Source: Methylocapsa aurea (GTDB lineage Bacteria; Pseudomonadota; Alphaproteobacteria; Rhizobiales; Beijerinckiaceae). From it: a DNA stretch of 64,000 bases. Position 1 is the stretch's first letter. The number at the start of each line of letters is the position of its first letter. Location: assembly GCF_000746085.1 (NCBI RefSeq), contig NZ_JQKO01000005.1, positions 183,482 to 247,481 of the forward strand, in the 5' to 3' direction. The notes beneath the pieces were generated by a model. The model did no database searches. It worked only from the letters and a program-made list of their open reading frames with translations, and was not told where the DNA came from. Positions 28,370 through 37,125 of the stretch are shown here, in pieces. The position numbers and the translations under genes are program-made.

Positions 28370-29098
28370 TCAAGACGCGGCGCCCCAAGCGACAAAGGCC
28401 TTCCAAGCGCCCCAGCCGCCGATCGCCAGCAGCATGAAAAAGGCCGCCGCGCCGAGGACTTCAATCAGGAACGAAAGAATTGCGAGGACCGCGCGCGAAA
28501 ACGCGGCCTCCCCCGCCGCGGCCGCCGATTGTCCCGCGGCGGCCGCGCCGACTCGCCGCTCATCGGCAAGCCTGGCGCGCCATGCCGCGCGCCGCGCGCC
28601 AGCCCCATGATCAAACCGCACTTCGGCGGCCAAGGCTTTTTCGCGTTCAAGAAGCCGATGCGCCATGTAATCGGCGATCGCGTCGATCATCGCATCGATG
28701 CTTTCGCTCTCCGCCAAGGCGATGCGGCCATGCCTCGTATCCTGCACGAAGCGATAGGCGCGCCGGTCCGGCGCGATATCGACAAAGCCGATCATGTCGA
28801 TGAACAAGCGGGGATGCTCGCCAGGCATGATGGCGACGTCGAACAGATCGATTTCTGGCGGCGCCTCGGCCAGAAGTGGCTCCAATGCGTCCCGCAGCAT
28901 TTCGAGCCGCGCCATTTCCGCGCCGCGCAATGTCGCGATCACCTCCGCGCGCTCGGCTTCGTCGACCCGGGCTCGGCGCATCGCGCGCTTGAGCCTCGAC
29001 CCGAGCTGCGGCTCGTCGCCGCGAAAGCCGCCGCTCGAGCGCCGGACGCCTGCTGAAAAGCTCGACGCCGGATCACGCGTCGGGTCCTCCAAAGTCAC
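28370..29098 (-). CDS. hypothetical protein with C-terminal membrane segment
   Basis: The 242-residue product from GTG 29098 has a charged N-terminal half (LKRAMRRARVDEAERAEVIATLRGAEMARLEML), a central segment EIDLFDVAIMPGEHPRLFIDMIGFVDI and one hydrophobic helix near the end (AILSFLIEVLGAAAFFMLLAIGG). I recognise no named family; the organisation suggests a membrane-anchored cytoplasmic protein. The frame stays open to an ATG at 29218, but the extra 40 residues look non-coding. It is the last gene upstream of the aroKB-corC unit in the same direction. Confidence 0.68.
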   Translation of the reverse strand: MTLEDPTRDPASSFSAGVRRSSGGFRGDEPQLGSRLKRAMRRARVDEAERAEVIATLRGAEMARLEMLRDALEPLLAEAPPEIDLFDVAIMPGEHPRLFIDMIGFVDIAPDRRAYRFVQDTRHGRIALAESESIDAMIDAIADYMAHRLLEREKALAAEVRFDHGAGARRAAWRARLADERRVGAAAAGQSAAAAGEAAFSRAVLAILSFLIEVLGAAAFFMLLAIGGWGAWKAFVAWGAAS

Positions 29099-29342
29099 TC
29101 TCCCTGTGATCGAGACCAAGGCATTGACCCGAACCGGCGCGGACGCCAACGCGTTTGGGAAGCGAGGCTCGGATCCGCCGCAAAAGCAACTTTGCGGCCC
29201 TGATCGCATCATCGCCAATGTCTTTCACGAAAAAACGTTAATTTAACGCAATTTATGCGAAGTCATTAAGGGAAGGCGCACATTGCATGTAAGTCGGTTA
29301 ATGGCCTCGTAACCGGCCCTTCCCAGGAATGTTTTGCCCACC

Positions 29343-31532
29343 TTACTTGGCGAGCATGACTTTCGCCGCGCCGCGTCTGCTCAACAAATTGAGCGTGACG
29401 TCCTGTCCATGCCGATGGAACTTAAGATCGACGGAAGAATCGCGCAGGCTCAAATGGCGGATGTCCACGAATTCCAGGAAATCCGGCATGATGGGATCGT
29501 GGAAGCTGATCGAATCGGTTGCATAACTAAGGTCCATGCGAAGACAGGCCGCAAGGAAAGCGAAGGGCGCCGCGGCGGCCCAGGCTTGCGGCGCGCAAGC
29601 GACGGGATAGGCGGTCGGGCCGCGGTGCGGCTTGCGAATGAAGCCGCAAAACAATTCCGGCAGACGGCGCAGCTCCTGATGGCAAGCCGCATCGAAGATG
29701 GCGGAAAAAATCTGGCAGGCTTCCCGGGCGAGCCCGTATCGGGAAAAGCCAAGCGCGATGATCGCATTGTCATGCGGCCAGATCGAGCCATTATGATAGG
29801 AGATGGGATTATAGCGCGCCTCGCCGCTCGCGACGGTTCGGATCCCCCAGCCGCTGAACGAATCCCTGGCCAGAAGGGTTTGCGCAACGCGGGCGGCGCG
29901 CTCCGGCGCGGCGATTCCCGTGAACAAGGCATGGCCGGAATTGGAGGTCCGCACCCGGCAGGGATTTTTCCGGCCGTCAAGCGCCAAGGCGTAGACGCCG
30001 ATGTCTTCGCACCAGAACGCGGCCTCGAATCTCGTTTGCAGCATGAGCGCCTGGGCGCGAAGCTTGTTTGCGAAATCGACTTCGCCGAATCGATCCGCGA
30101 GCTTTGCCGCATGGGTCTTGGCGCTGAAGACATAGCCCTGCACCTCGCAAAGCGCGATCGGCCCTTGCGCCAAAGCGCCGTCAGCATGAAAAATGGAATC
30201 GTAGGAATCCTTCCAGCCTTGATTGACGAGGCCGGTCTCGGTCTGCCGCGCATATTCGACGAAGCCATCGCCATCCTTGTCGCCATAGGCGTCGACCCAG
30301 TGCAGCGCCGCCTTGATATTTGGCCAGATCGCCTTGAGCGTCTCCGCGTCCCCGGTCCGGTCGAAATACATGCCCGCCAGCATGACGAAGAGCGGCGTGG
30401 CGTCGACGGTTCCATAGTAGAGGCGGAACGGCACTTCGCCCAGACGCGCCATTTCCCCGTTTCGGGTCTCATGCAGGATCTTGCCCGGCTCCGCGTCGGC
30501 GAAGGCGTCGAAGGTCTTGGCCTGGGTCGCCGCGAGATAATGAAGAACGCCCTTGGCGACCGCCGGATCCAGCCACAGCAAAAGCATCGCCGTGATGATC
30601 CCGTCGCGTCCAAAAGGCGTGCTGTACCAGGGCACGCCGGCATAAGGATAAAGCCCATGCGCGGTTCGCGAGATCAGCATGTAGAGATCGGAGGTCGATC
30701 TGCGGCAGACCTCGTTGAAGACGTCGTTCGAGCTTGCGACGTTGGCTATATGGCTCGTCGCCGCCCGGATGTCGCGCCGCCGGGCCCGAAAGGCATTCTG
30801 AAAATCGATGCACTCCGGCCGGTTTCGATCGTGGCAGAGGACCGAGGCGAAGAGCGATCCGCGCGCATTGGGAGCAAGATCGAATTCGAAAATCGCCCGG
30901 TTCGCTTCGAGGCGAATCGGCGCCGGCGAGAACCGCAGCTCCGTCTTGCGTTTCAGATTGTCGAGTCCCTCGTAATGAAACTCGACGCCGGCCTCGGTGA
31001 CGAAAGCCGAGACCGCGCCGCGCTTGGCGCGCGTCTCTCCGCGCACCTCGAAGAGATCGCGAAAATCCGCGCTGAAACAAATCTCGACGCGAAATCGTCT
31101 GTGGCTATCGCTATAGTTGCAGAAACCAATCCGTTCGTAGCAGACGGCCCGCCACAAGAACTTGGTGCGTTCGAACGCAATCGCGTCGCGCGGCAGCGAT
31201 ATGACGCCATCGGCGTGGACGTCGGGGTTGGCGAGATCGACCGAGAGCGCCGCATTGTCATCCTGAACCACGGAACTCAAGAGAAGCGGCCGCATCCCCT
31301 CGAACCGGAGTTCGTACCAGGACAGGAATCGGGTGTCGTTGAAATAGACTCCCTCGGCGCCTGCCCTGCCGACCCCAATGTCCCCGTAATCGTCGAAGAC
31401 CGCGAAAGCGTCCTCATGCTTCAAACTGCGCAACGCGCGCTGAACGAGGGACGTCTCGGTCTCGATATAATGCTGCGGCAGCTCGATCGCCGCATCCTTG
31501 ACGTGGTCGACGCCGCGCGCGGCCTCCTGCAT
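29343..31532 (-). CDS. amylo-alpha-1,6-glucosidase / glycogen debranching-type enzyme
   Basis: This 729-residue protein matches the bacterial GDE type: an N-terminal domain with GVYFNDTRFLSWYELRFEG, then an (alpha/alpha)6-barrel catalytic part with LYPYAGVPWYSTPFGRDGIIT, DGDGFVEYARQTETGLVNQGWKDS and NSGHALFTGI, and PYSNGSIWPHDNA-like PISYHNGSIWPHDNAI. It would hydrolyse alpha-1,6 branches or related alpha-glucans in the cytoplasm. The ATG at 31532 has a strong GGAGGGG four bases upstream, which fixes the start. It follows the GT4 gene by 32 bases. Confidence 0.88.
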   Translation of the reverse strand: MQEAARGVDHVKDAAIELPQHYIETETSLVQRALRSLKHEDAFAVFDDYGDIGVGRAGAEGVYFNDTRFLSWYELRFEGMRPLLLSSVVQDDNAALSVDLANPDVHADGVISLPRDAIAFERTKFLWRAVCYERIGFCNYSDSHRRFRVEICFSADFRDLFEVRGETRAKRGAVSAFVTEAGVEFHYEGLDNLKRKTELRFSPAPIRLEANRAIFEFDLAPNARGSLFASVLCHDRNRPECIDFQNAFRARRRDIRAATSHIANVASSNDVFNEVCRRSTSDLYMLISRTAHGLYPYAGVPWYSTPFGRDGIITAMLLLWLDPAVAKGVLHYLAATQAKTFDAFADAEPGKILHETRNGEMARLGEVPFRLYYGTVDATPLFVMLAGMYFDRTGDAETLKAIWPNIKAALHWVDAYGDKDGDGFVEYARQTETGLVNQGWKDSYDSIFHADGALAQGPIALCEVQGYVFSAKTHAAKLADRFGEVDFANKLRAQALMLQTRFEAAFWCEDIGVYALALDGRKNPCRVRTSNSGHALFTGIAAPERAARVAQTLLARDSFSGWGIRTVASGEARYNPISYHNGSIWPHDNAIIALGFSRYGLAREACQIFSAIFDAACHQELRRLPELFCGFIRKPHRGPTAYPVACAPQAWAAAAPFAFLAACLRMDLSYATDSISFHDPIMPDFLEFVDIRHLSLRDSSVDLKFHRHGQDVTLNLLSRRGAAKVMLAK

Positions 31533-31564
31533 GTCCCCTCCGTTATCGGCGATCGGCCAAAAAC

Positions 31565-32704
31565 CTATCCAGAAGCTTGGTTCGCCGACGCATTCATGCC
31601 CGCCGCATGCAGCGAGGCATGTTCCCAAGCCGGCGCCCCGAGCGCTTTTGCAGATTTCGCAATAGCCGCGGGCGCCGGCGTTCGGGCCAAGAGCGAACGA
31701 TAGGCCCCGAGATAGGAATGCGCCATCCGCGCTGCGGTGAAACGCGCCTCGAATTCGGCCCGAACCGCCGCGCGGCTCATCGTTGCGCACTCCTTCACGG
31801 CGGCGACGGCGGCCTCCATCGATTCGACGATCACGCCACTCACGTGATCGGCGATCACCTCAGGGACCGAACCATTGCGCCAGGCGATGACCGGCGTTCC
31901 CGCCGACATCGCTTCGATCATCACCAGCCCGAAGGGTTCAGGCCAATCGATTGGAAACAGCAGCGCCCGCGCCTTGCCAAGGAATTCGCATTTTTGCGTT
32001 TCATTGATTTCGCCGATGAATTCGATCAACGGATGATCGAGGAGGGGCTCGATCTCGGCCTTGAAATAAGCGAGGTCGGCGGCGTCGACCTTGGCCGCCA
32101 TCTTTAGGCGCATGCCGCTCCGTTTGGCGATTTCAATCGCCCGATCGGGGCGCTTTTCGGGCGAGATGCGCCCCAGAAACGCCAGATAGTCGCCGCCCTC
32201 GGGATCGAAGGGGCAAACCTGCGGCGGCAGGCCATGCGGGATCGTCGCGAGCCAATTGGCGCTCGCCGGCATCGGCCGGCGCTGCGCATTCGAAATCGAG
32301 ACCAGAGGCATTTCCGGATAGGCTTCAAAAAGCGGCAGGATGTCCGGCTGATCGAGGCGCCCGTGCAAGGTCGTCAGGCATTTATGCGCGAGATCTGGAA
32401 ATAAGGCCTGGGGCAGGAGGTCGACATGAAAATGGATGATGTCGAATTCATCGGCGCGCAGGCGCACCTCCCGCAACATGCGCAGCGAACTGCCAAGGTG
32501 GTCGCGAATTCCCGCAAGTCGGAGGCTTTGCGGCGCGCAGGCGATGAGCTTCGCGCTCGTCCGCGACCCGCCGCTCGCGAACAAAGTGACCTTGTGCCCT
32601 TGCCGGACGAGTTCTTCCGCCAACCAGGAAACGACTCTCTCCGTGCCGCCGTAAAGTTTTGGAGGCACAGCCTCAGCCAGGGGAGCCACGAGCGCTACGC
32701 GCAT
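31565..32704 (-). CDS. GT4 family glycosyltransferase
   Basis: This 379-residue retaining GT-B glycosyltransferase has the N-terminal PKLYGGTERVVSWLAEELVRQGHKVTLFASG block and the donor-binding C-terminal half (YLAFLGRISPEKRPDRAIEIAK, PIDWPEPFGLVMIEAMSAGTPVIAW), including the EPFGLVMIE (E-x7-E) motif. Such proteins are often next to debranching enzymes in alphaproteobacteria, consistent with alpha-glucan or glucoside metabolism; the acceptor is unknown. The last 35 residues are Ala-rich and poorly conserved. Confidence 0.87.
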   Translation of the reverse strand: MRVALVAPLAEAVPPKLYGGTERVVSWLAEELVRQGHKVTLFASGGSRTSAKLIACAPQSLRLAGIRDHLGSSLRMLREVRLRADEFDIIHFHVDLLPQALFPDLAHKCLTTLHGRLDQPDILPLFEAYPEMPLVSISNAQRRPMPASANWLATIPHGLPPQVCPFDPEGGDYLAFLGRISPEKRPDRAIEIAKRSGMRLKMAAKVDAADLAYFKAEIEPLLDHPLIEFIGEINETQKCEFLGKARALLFPIDWPEPFGLVMIEAMSAGTPVIAWRNGSVPEVIADHVSGVIVESMEAAVAAVKECATMSRAAVRAEFEARFTAARMAHSYLGAYRSLLARTPAPAAIAKSAKALGAPAWEHASLHAAGMNASANQASG

Positions 32705-32817
32705 ATGTCAGCCTTTCGAATGGGAGATCAGTTCTGCCTTGGCAATGTGCCAGCGGCGCGGAGGTTCCCGCTCTTTTCGTCGCTCTACGCGTTGGCGGAG
32801 CGAAAGCGTCCTTTTTA

Positions 32818-32864
32818 AGCGCTATCCGATCGGCGGGACTCATCTGATCGAAAAGCGATCGCTC
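32818..32864 (+). repeat. R4 intergenic repeat, partial copy
   Basis: AGCGCTATCCGATCGGCGGG...CATCTGATCGAAAAGCGATCGCTC resembles the R4 family seen at 12672, 51156 and 58849. It lies between the glycosyltransferase gene and the end of the next leftward gene. Confidence 0.6.
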
Positions 32865-32869
32865 AAATC

Positions 32870-33736
32870 TTATTTGAACAGCTCGCTCTTCCCAGCAGCA
32901 TAGGCATCGAGGAAGCGCCGCGCGCTTCTCTTATCCGGCTTGGAGGCGGCGGACAGAACGAGCGCCACCGCGCATTGTTCCAAGGTGTTGAAATCGATGA
33001 TCTTCGACCAACGACGCACGGCGATGAGGTCGCGATCCCCTTCGCTCGAAGCAACGCGGTCGATCGGCATTTCCAGCAAGCGGGCAAGCGAGCTTGCCTC
33101 CCGCATGCTTTGTTTGACGAAGACATAGACCTGCTGCTCCTGGCCACATGCGAACCAGAACCAAACAATGGCCGAGGGCGATGCTTGAAGCCAAAGCTTG
33201 CCCGTCGCCGCCAGATCGACCACGCGATCGCAAAGAGCATTGCGCGCCGCTCCGGCATGGGCGCCAAAAAAAGCTTCGCCCGATTCCGCGGCGGCGCGCT
33301 CATTTGTCCAATCGCCGTCGACGGCGCAGAACAATGCGCACAGAAGCGAGATATCGCTCAGGCCGACGATGACCGGCAATATGAGTTCTCCCCGTTCGGA
33401 TGGCGCGGCTTCTTTCAAGAGGCCAACGAGCAGGGCGCAAAGACGCAGCTCGTTCGAGGGCGCGGCGCGAAGATAATTTGGGCTCGCCTCGAGAATGGCG
33501 CGCAGCCAATCATCCGCCCTTCGCGTCGCGCGCGCGAACGCCTCTTCCAAGGCTTCGATGACGCATTCTCGAAGGCTCTGCCTGTCGGCGGCGGCGGCCT
33601 CCCCGATCCGATCTTCGATGGCGCCGAATGCGCGCGACGGATTTTTCGACTCGAGCAAGGCGTCGATTTCCGCGCGTCCCCAACTTGCACACATGCGATG
33701 AAGCCCGAATTCTGCCGCAACAAGGGCCCCGAGCAC
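32870..33736 (-). CDS. hypothetical protein, 288 residues
   Basis: The protein is mostly alpha-helical by composition, with repeated Ala/Leu-rich helices (EALEEAFARATRRADDWLRAILEASP, LRLCALLVGLLKEAAPS), no signal peptide and no membrane helix. The C-terminal half (SSLARLLEMPIDRVASSEGDRDLIAVRRWSKIIDF) vaguely recalls DUF2336-type helical proteins, but I cannot assign it. The first codon is GTG at 33736; ATG 33694 (MCASWGRAEID) is possible. It is flanked by carbohydrate genes on the same strand. Confidence 0.65.
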   Translation of the reverse strand: MLGALVAAEFGLHRMCASWGRAEIDALLESKNPSRAFGAIEDRIGEAAAADRQSLRECVIEALEEAFARATRRADDWLRAILEASPNYLRAAPSNELRLCALLVGLLKEAAPSERGELILPVIVGLSDISLLCALFCAVDGDWTNERAAAESGEAFFGAHAGAARNALCDRVVDLAATGKLWLQASPSAIVWFWFACGQEQQVYVFVKQSMREASSLARLLEMPIDRVASSEGDRDLIAVRRWSKIIDFNTLEQCAVALVLSAASKPDKRSARRFLDAYAAGKSELFK

Positions 33737-33859
33737 ACCCCTCGTCGCCTTCCATGCCTTGTTCGCAATGCCCCCCCCGACTCCATAAACCGGCAGGAGA
33801 CTGTTGGAAACAAAAAGCGCGGACCCCGAATGATCAATGCAGGGGTTTCACGCTCCGTC

Positions 33860-36616
33860 TTACACTGCGTTCGCGTCCTGCGCCGCATAGGACTTTTCTT
33901 CAACGATAGCGGAATTGAACAATAGATTGATCATCTTCTTCAAGCCAGCGCGGCGATCGTTGGTCTTGTAAACCTGTCGCGCCAGGGAAATGAAGCCCTC
34001 GCTGAAATCCGCGCGCCTTTCGTGCTCGCGAAGGGCGTCCTCGACGTTCCAGAGAAAGATATTGGCGGCCTTGAGTTCGGTCTCGAGTTCGGCAAGGCGC
34101 GCGCCGCCGAAACCGGCTTTGGCCCTGAGCTTGCGCAACAGATCCAATTCGTGCCGAATATGGCCACGCTTCGCCGGATCGGCGACATGGTTGTCCTTGA
34201 TCTCCAGGATCGTGATTTTATCGATCAATTCGCCGACCGCGCCGGGGATCTCGATCAAAGCCGCCTTGGGAGCCCGCCGCCCCGCCGAGGCGCGCCGCTC
34301 GACATTCGCGGCGATGCCTTCGAAGACCGAAGTCCACGCATCTTTTTCGGTCTGGCGAAACAGCTGCATGGTCGGATACCAGGGACAATCGTCGCGGTCG
34401 AGGAGCCAGCGCCAATCGGGCGCCTTTTTCAGGGCGACGAAAACGGGGCGACCCAATGCGCCGGCGAGATGGGCGATCGCCGTGTCGGAGGTGATGATCA
34501 GGTCGAGGGACGCCATCGCCGCCGCGCAGTCTATAAAAGAATCCGGCCCGGCGTCGAAATCATCGCCCAAGCTCTCGATCGCGAAGCGGGCGTCCGATGG
34601 CCCCGCCTCAATCCGCTGCTGGTCCTTCATGAGGCTGATGAGCCGGACGCCCTCGATCGCTGCGAGCGGCGCGAAGAATGTCGGCGGAACCGTCCGCTTC
34701 AAGTTGATGAAGGCGTTTCCATGCCAGCAGATGCCGATGCGAAAGCCGTCTACGCCGATGCGCTCGGCCCATTTGCCGACGAGGTCCGGCTCGGCCCGCA
34801 AATAATGAGCTTGCGTCGGAATCGTTTCGAGCGTGGTTTGAAAGGCGCGGGGAAGGCTGAGAAGCGCGCTCTGGAAATCGAAGGGCTCGCCTGGATCGAC
34901 CGCGTCGACAAGCCGGATCGGCGCCGGCAGGGACCGCAGCAATCGCTGCATGCTCTTGCGGCACAGAAGCGTGACATGCGCTCCGGCGTCGGCCAGCTCC
35001 AGAAGATAGCGGGAAAATTGGATGAGGTCGCCAAAGCCCTGCTCGTCCCACACGACGATGCGCCGGCCGCCGAGCGGCTGGCCTTCCCACTTCGGCGTCG
35101 TCGACATAAGGGTTTTGGGCGGCGCGTTCGAGCGGTCCCAGCGGCTTTCGAAATCTTCGAAGCCCTCTTTCAGCATGCCCTTGATCAGCAGCGCCCCCGC
35201 CCGGTTGTTCCGCGCGTCCGGATAATCGGGCTTATGCTGCAAGGCTTTGTTGAAACAAATCAGCGCCTCCTCGATTTGGCCCGACTCCTTCAAGGCGACC
35301 CCAAGGCTGGACATGGCTTCCGGATAAGTCGGGCGGAGCCGCAGCGCCTCGTCATAGGAGGCCACCGCCTCGCCGTGCCGATCGAGTTCCTGCAGGACAT
35401 TGCCGCGATTGAGCCAGGCTTCCGGCGCCGCCGGATTGAGCGCAAGCGTTTGATCGAGAAGAATCAGCGCCTCTTCGAGCCGTCCGAGTCTGTACAGCGC
35501 GGCGCCGCGAATCCCGAGCGCTTGCGGATGCTTTGGATCGTGCCGCAGCGCCTCGTCGCACGAAGAGAGCGCTTGCTCGGCGCGGCCCATTTGCAGAAAT
35601 ATATTGGCGCGATTGGTCAGGGCCGGCAGAAATCCGGGGCGAATCTTCAAGGCTTGGTTGTAGGCGGCGAGAGCGTCGCCAAGCTGACCCAGCTCGTGCA
35701 AAATATTGCCGCGATTGCACGAAGCTTCGCAATAGCACGGATCGAGGGCTAGCGCCGCGTCATAGGCGGCGATCGCCTCCCGGGGCCGGCCGAGCCCCTG
35801 CAAGGCGATGCCCTTGTTGTAGAGCGCTTGAGGATAGCCCCGGCGATATCGCAAGGAGCGGTCGTAGCAGGTCAGCGCCTCTTCGAGACGGCCAAGCTTT
35901 TGCAGCACATTGCCGCGATTGAGCTCGGTTTCCGCATCTGGCGGGCCGCAGCGGGCGGCCTCTTCATAGGCGGATAGCGCCGCGTCGAGCCGCCCGAGCT
36001 TTTGCAAGACCGAGGCTTTATTAAAGAGGGTTCCGCTGTCATCGGGCCGAATCGCCGCGATGGCGTCGAAACATGCCAACGCCTCCTCGAATCTGCCAAA
36101 ACGTTCAAGCAGGGCCCCGCGATTCGTCAAGGCCTCGCAATGATTGGGGCGCCAGCGCAATGCGTTTTCATAGGCGGCCAGGGCGTCTTTCATGCGCCCC
36201 AGGCTCTGCAAAATAACGCCGATGCTGAACAGCGCGTCGGCGTCGTCCGGACGAAGCTTCAGGACCGCTTCGAAAGATGCTAGCGCGTCCTGCGGCTGGC
36301 CAAGCTTTTGGAGAACGATGGCGCGCGCGCCGAGCGCCTCGGGATAGGCGGGCTTCAAGGCGAGCGCGCGCTCGAACCAACCGAGCGCTTTGCCAAGATC
36401 GTCCGCGTTGAAATGAATAAGGCCGAAGACATAGCACCCGACATCGCTCGGAGCGGCGAGGTCCGCGAAAGGCTCAAGATGGGCGATCGCCTCCCCAGGC
36501 GCGCCGGCGCTCAGGAATGTGAAGGCTTCGGTGATCGCGACCTGGAGAAGCGCCTTGTCGCGAATCTCGGCGCGGCCTCGACCATTATTCTTTTCCTCGG
36601 ACTTTATGGCACTCAT
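33860..36616 (-). CDS. TPR protein fused to GT9-like glycosyltransferase and DUF6165 domains
   Basis: From ATG 36616 the product has about 918 residues in three blocks. The first (to about 530) is a long run of 34-residue TPR repeats (for example AYPEALGARAIVLQKLGQP, ALTNRGALLERFGRFEEAL). The second (about 540-800) resembles heptosyltransferase-type GT-B domains (VVWDEQGFGDLIQFSRYLL, IGICWHGN, TSDTAIAHLAGALGRPVFVAL). The last 130 residues match DUF6165 (GELIDKITILEIKDNHV). The TPR part is like an O-GlcNAc-transferase-style scaffold. The enzyme activity is inferred. ATG 36664 adds 16 residues. Confidence 0.85.
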   Translation of the reverse strand: MSAIKSEEKNNGRGRAEIRDKALLQVAITEAFTFLSAGAPGEAIAHLEPFADLAAPSDVGCYVFGLIHFNADDLGKALGWFERALALKPAYPEALGARAIVLQKLGQPQDALASFEAVLKLRPDDADALFSIGVILQSLGRMKDALAAYENALRWRPNHCEALTNRGALLERFGRFEEALACFDAIAAIRPDDSGTLFNKASVLQKLGRLDAALSAYEEAARCGPPDAETELNRGNVLQKLGRLEEALTCYDRSLRYRRGYPQALYNKGIALQGLGRPREAIAAYDAALALDPCYCEASCNRGNILHELGQLGDALAAYNQALKIRPGFLPALTNRANIFLQMGRAEQALSSCDEALRHDPKHPQALGIRGAALYRLGRLEEALILLDQTLALNPAAPEAWLNRGNVLQELDRHGEAVASYDEALRLRPTYPEAMSSLGVALKESGQIEEALICFNKALQHKPDYPDARNNRAGALLIKGMLKEGFEDFESRWDRSNAPPKTLMSTTPKWEGQPLGGRRIVVWDEQGFGDLIQFSRYLLELADAGAHVTLLCRKSMQRLLRSLPAPIRLVDAVDPGEPFDFQSALLSLPRAFQTTLETIPTQAHYLRAEPDLVGKWAERIGVDGFRIGICWHGNAFINLKRTVPPTFFAPLAAIEGVRLISLMKDQQRIEAGPSDARFAIESLGDDFDAGPDSFIDCAAAMASLDLIITSDTAIAHLAGALGRPVFVALKKAPDWRWLLDRDDCPWYPTMQLFRQTEKDAWTSVFEGIAANVERRASAGRRAPKAALIEIPGAVGELIDKITILEIKDNHVADPAKRGHIRHELDLLRKLRAKAGFGGARLAELETELKAANIFLWNVEDALREHERRADFSEGFISLARQVYKTNDRRAGLKKMINLLFNSAIVEEKSYAAQDANAV

Positions 36617-36974
36617 TCGATTGCGCTCATTAAGATGCCGGCCCGCCGCCACAGGCGGGACCATTCCATTTCAAGGATCGACCAGCGCCGGCAAGCAAGC
36701 CAATCGGCCGGGCAGACGACGCGACGCGCCAATCATCTTGATGCGCCATCGAAAACATTGCGCCCGGATTGAAGCGGAGATGGCTTTCGCGGACCTGACG
36801 TTCAGGGCCGCGCCCTCAATCTGGAGCGCGGACTCCTCTTGATATTGAGAGCAAAGCGCCTCTAACGGATCAGGCCAATGGCGCCATCGGTTTTCAGCCC
36901 TATATCCCCGATGCTTGTCCTTGCAGGCCAAGCGGTCCCAACAGCCGGAGGCCGGGCGCTTGAGACGGACTGCT

Positions 36975-37100
36975 AGAGCATGACGCCGAAAAGTGGAAAC
37001 CGGTTTTCGGACGACATCATGCTCTAACTCTTTGATGAGAGGTGGATTTAAGACTTTGGACGAGATCGCGTTGCGACTCCGTCCAAAATCATCCGGCTCT
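36975..37100 (+). repeat. R1 intergenic repeat, copy C
   Basis: This is an R1 copy with AGAGCATGACGCC as left arm and CATCATGCTCT as right arm, then GATCGCGTTGCGACTCCGTCC. It ends 25 bases before the histidine kinase ATG, so it forms part of that gene's leader region. Confidence 0.85.
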
Positions 37101-37125
37101 AAGAGGCGGACAGCCAGGAGGGCGG

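Noticed and set aside
29334..31703. Plus-strand frame of 789 codons
   Set aside because: Complete antisense shadow of the debranching enzyme gene, which has clear catalytic motifs and a strong ribosome site.
34022..35752. Plus-strand frame of 576 codons over the TPR gene
   Set aside because: The repeated TPR code produces a long shadow with periodic Arg/Glu-rich blocks.
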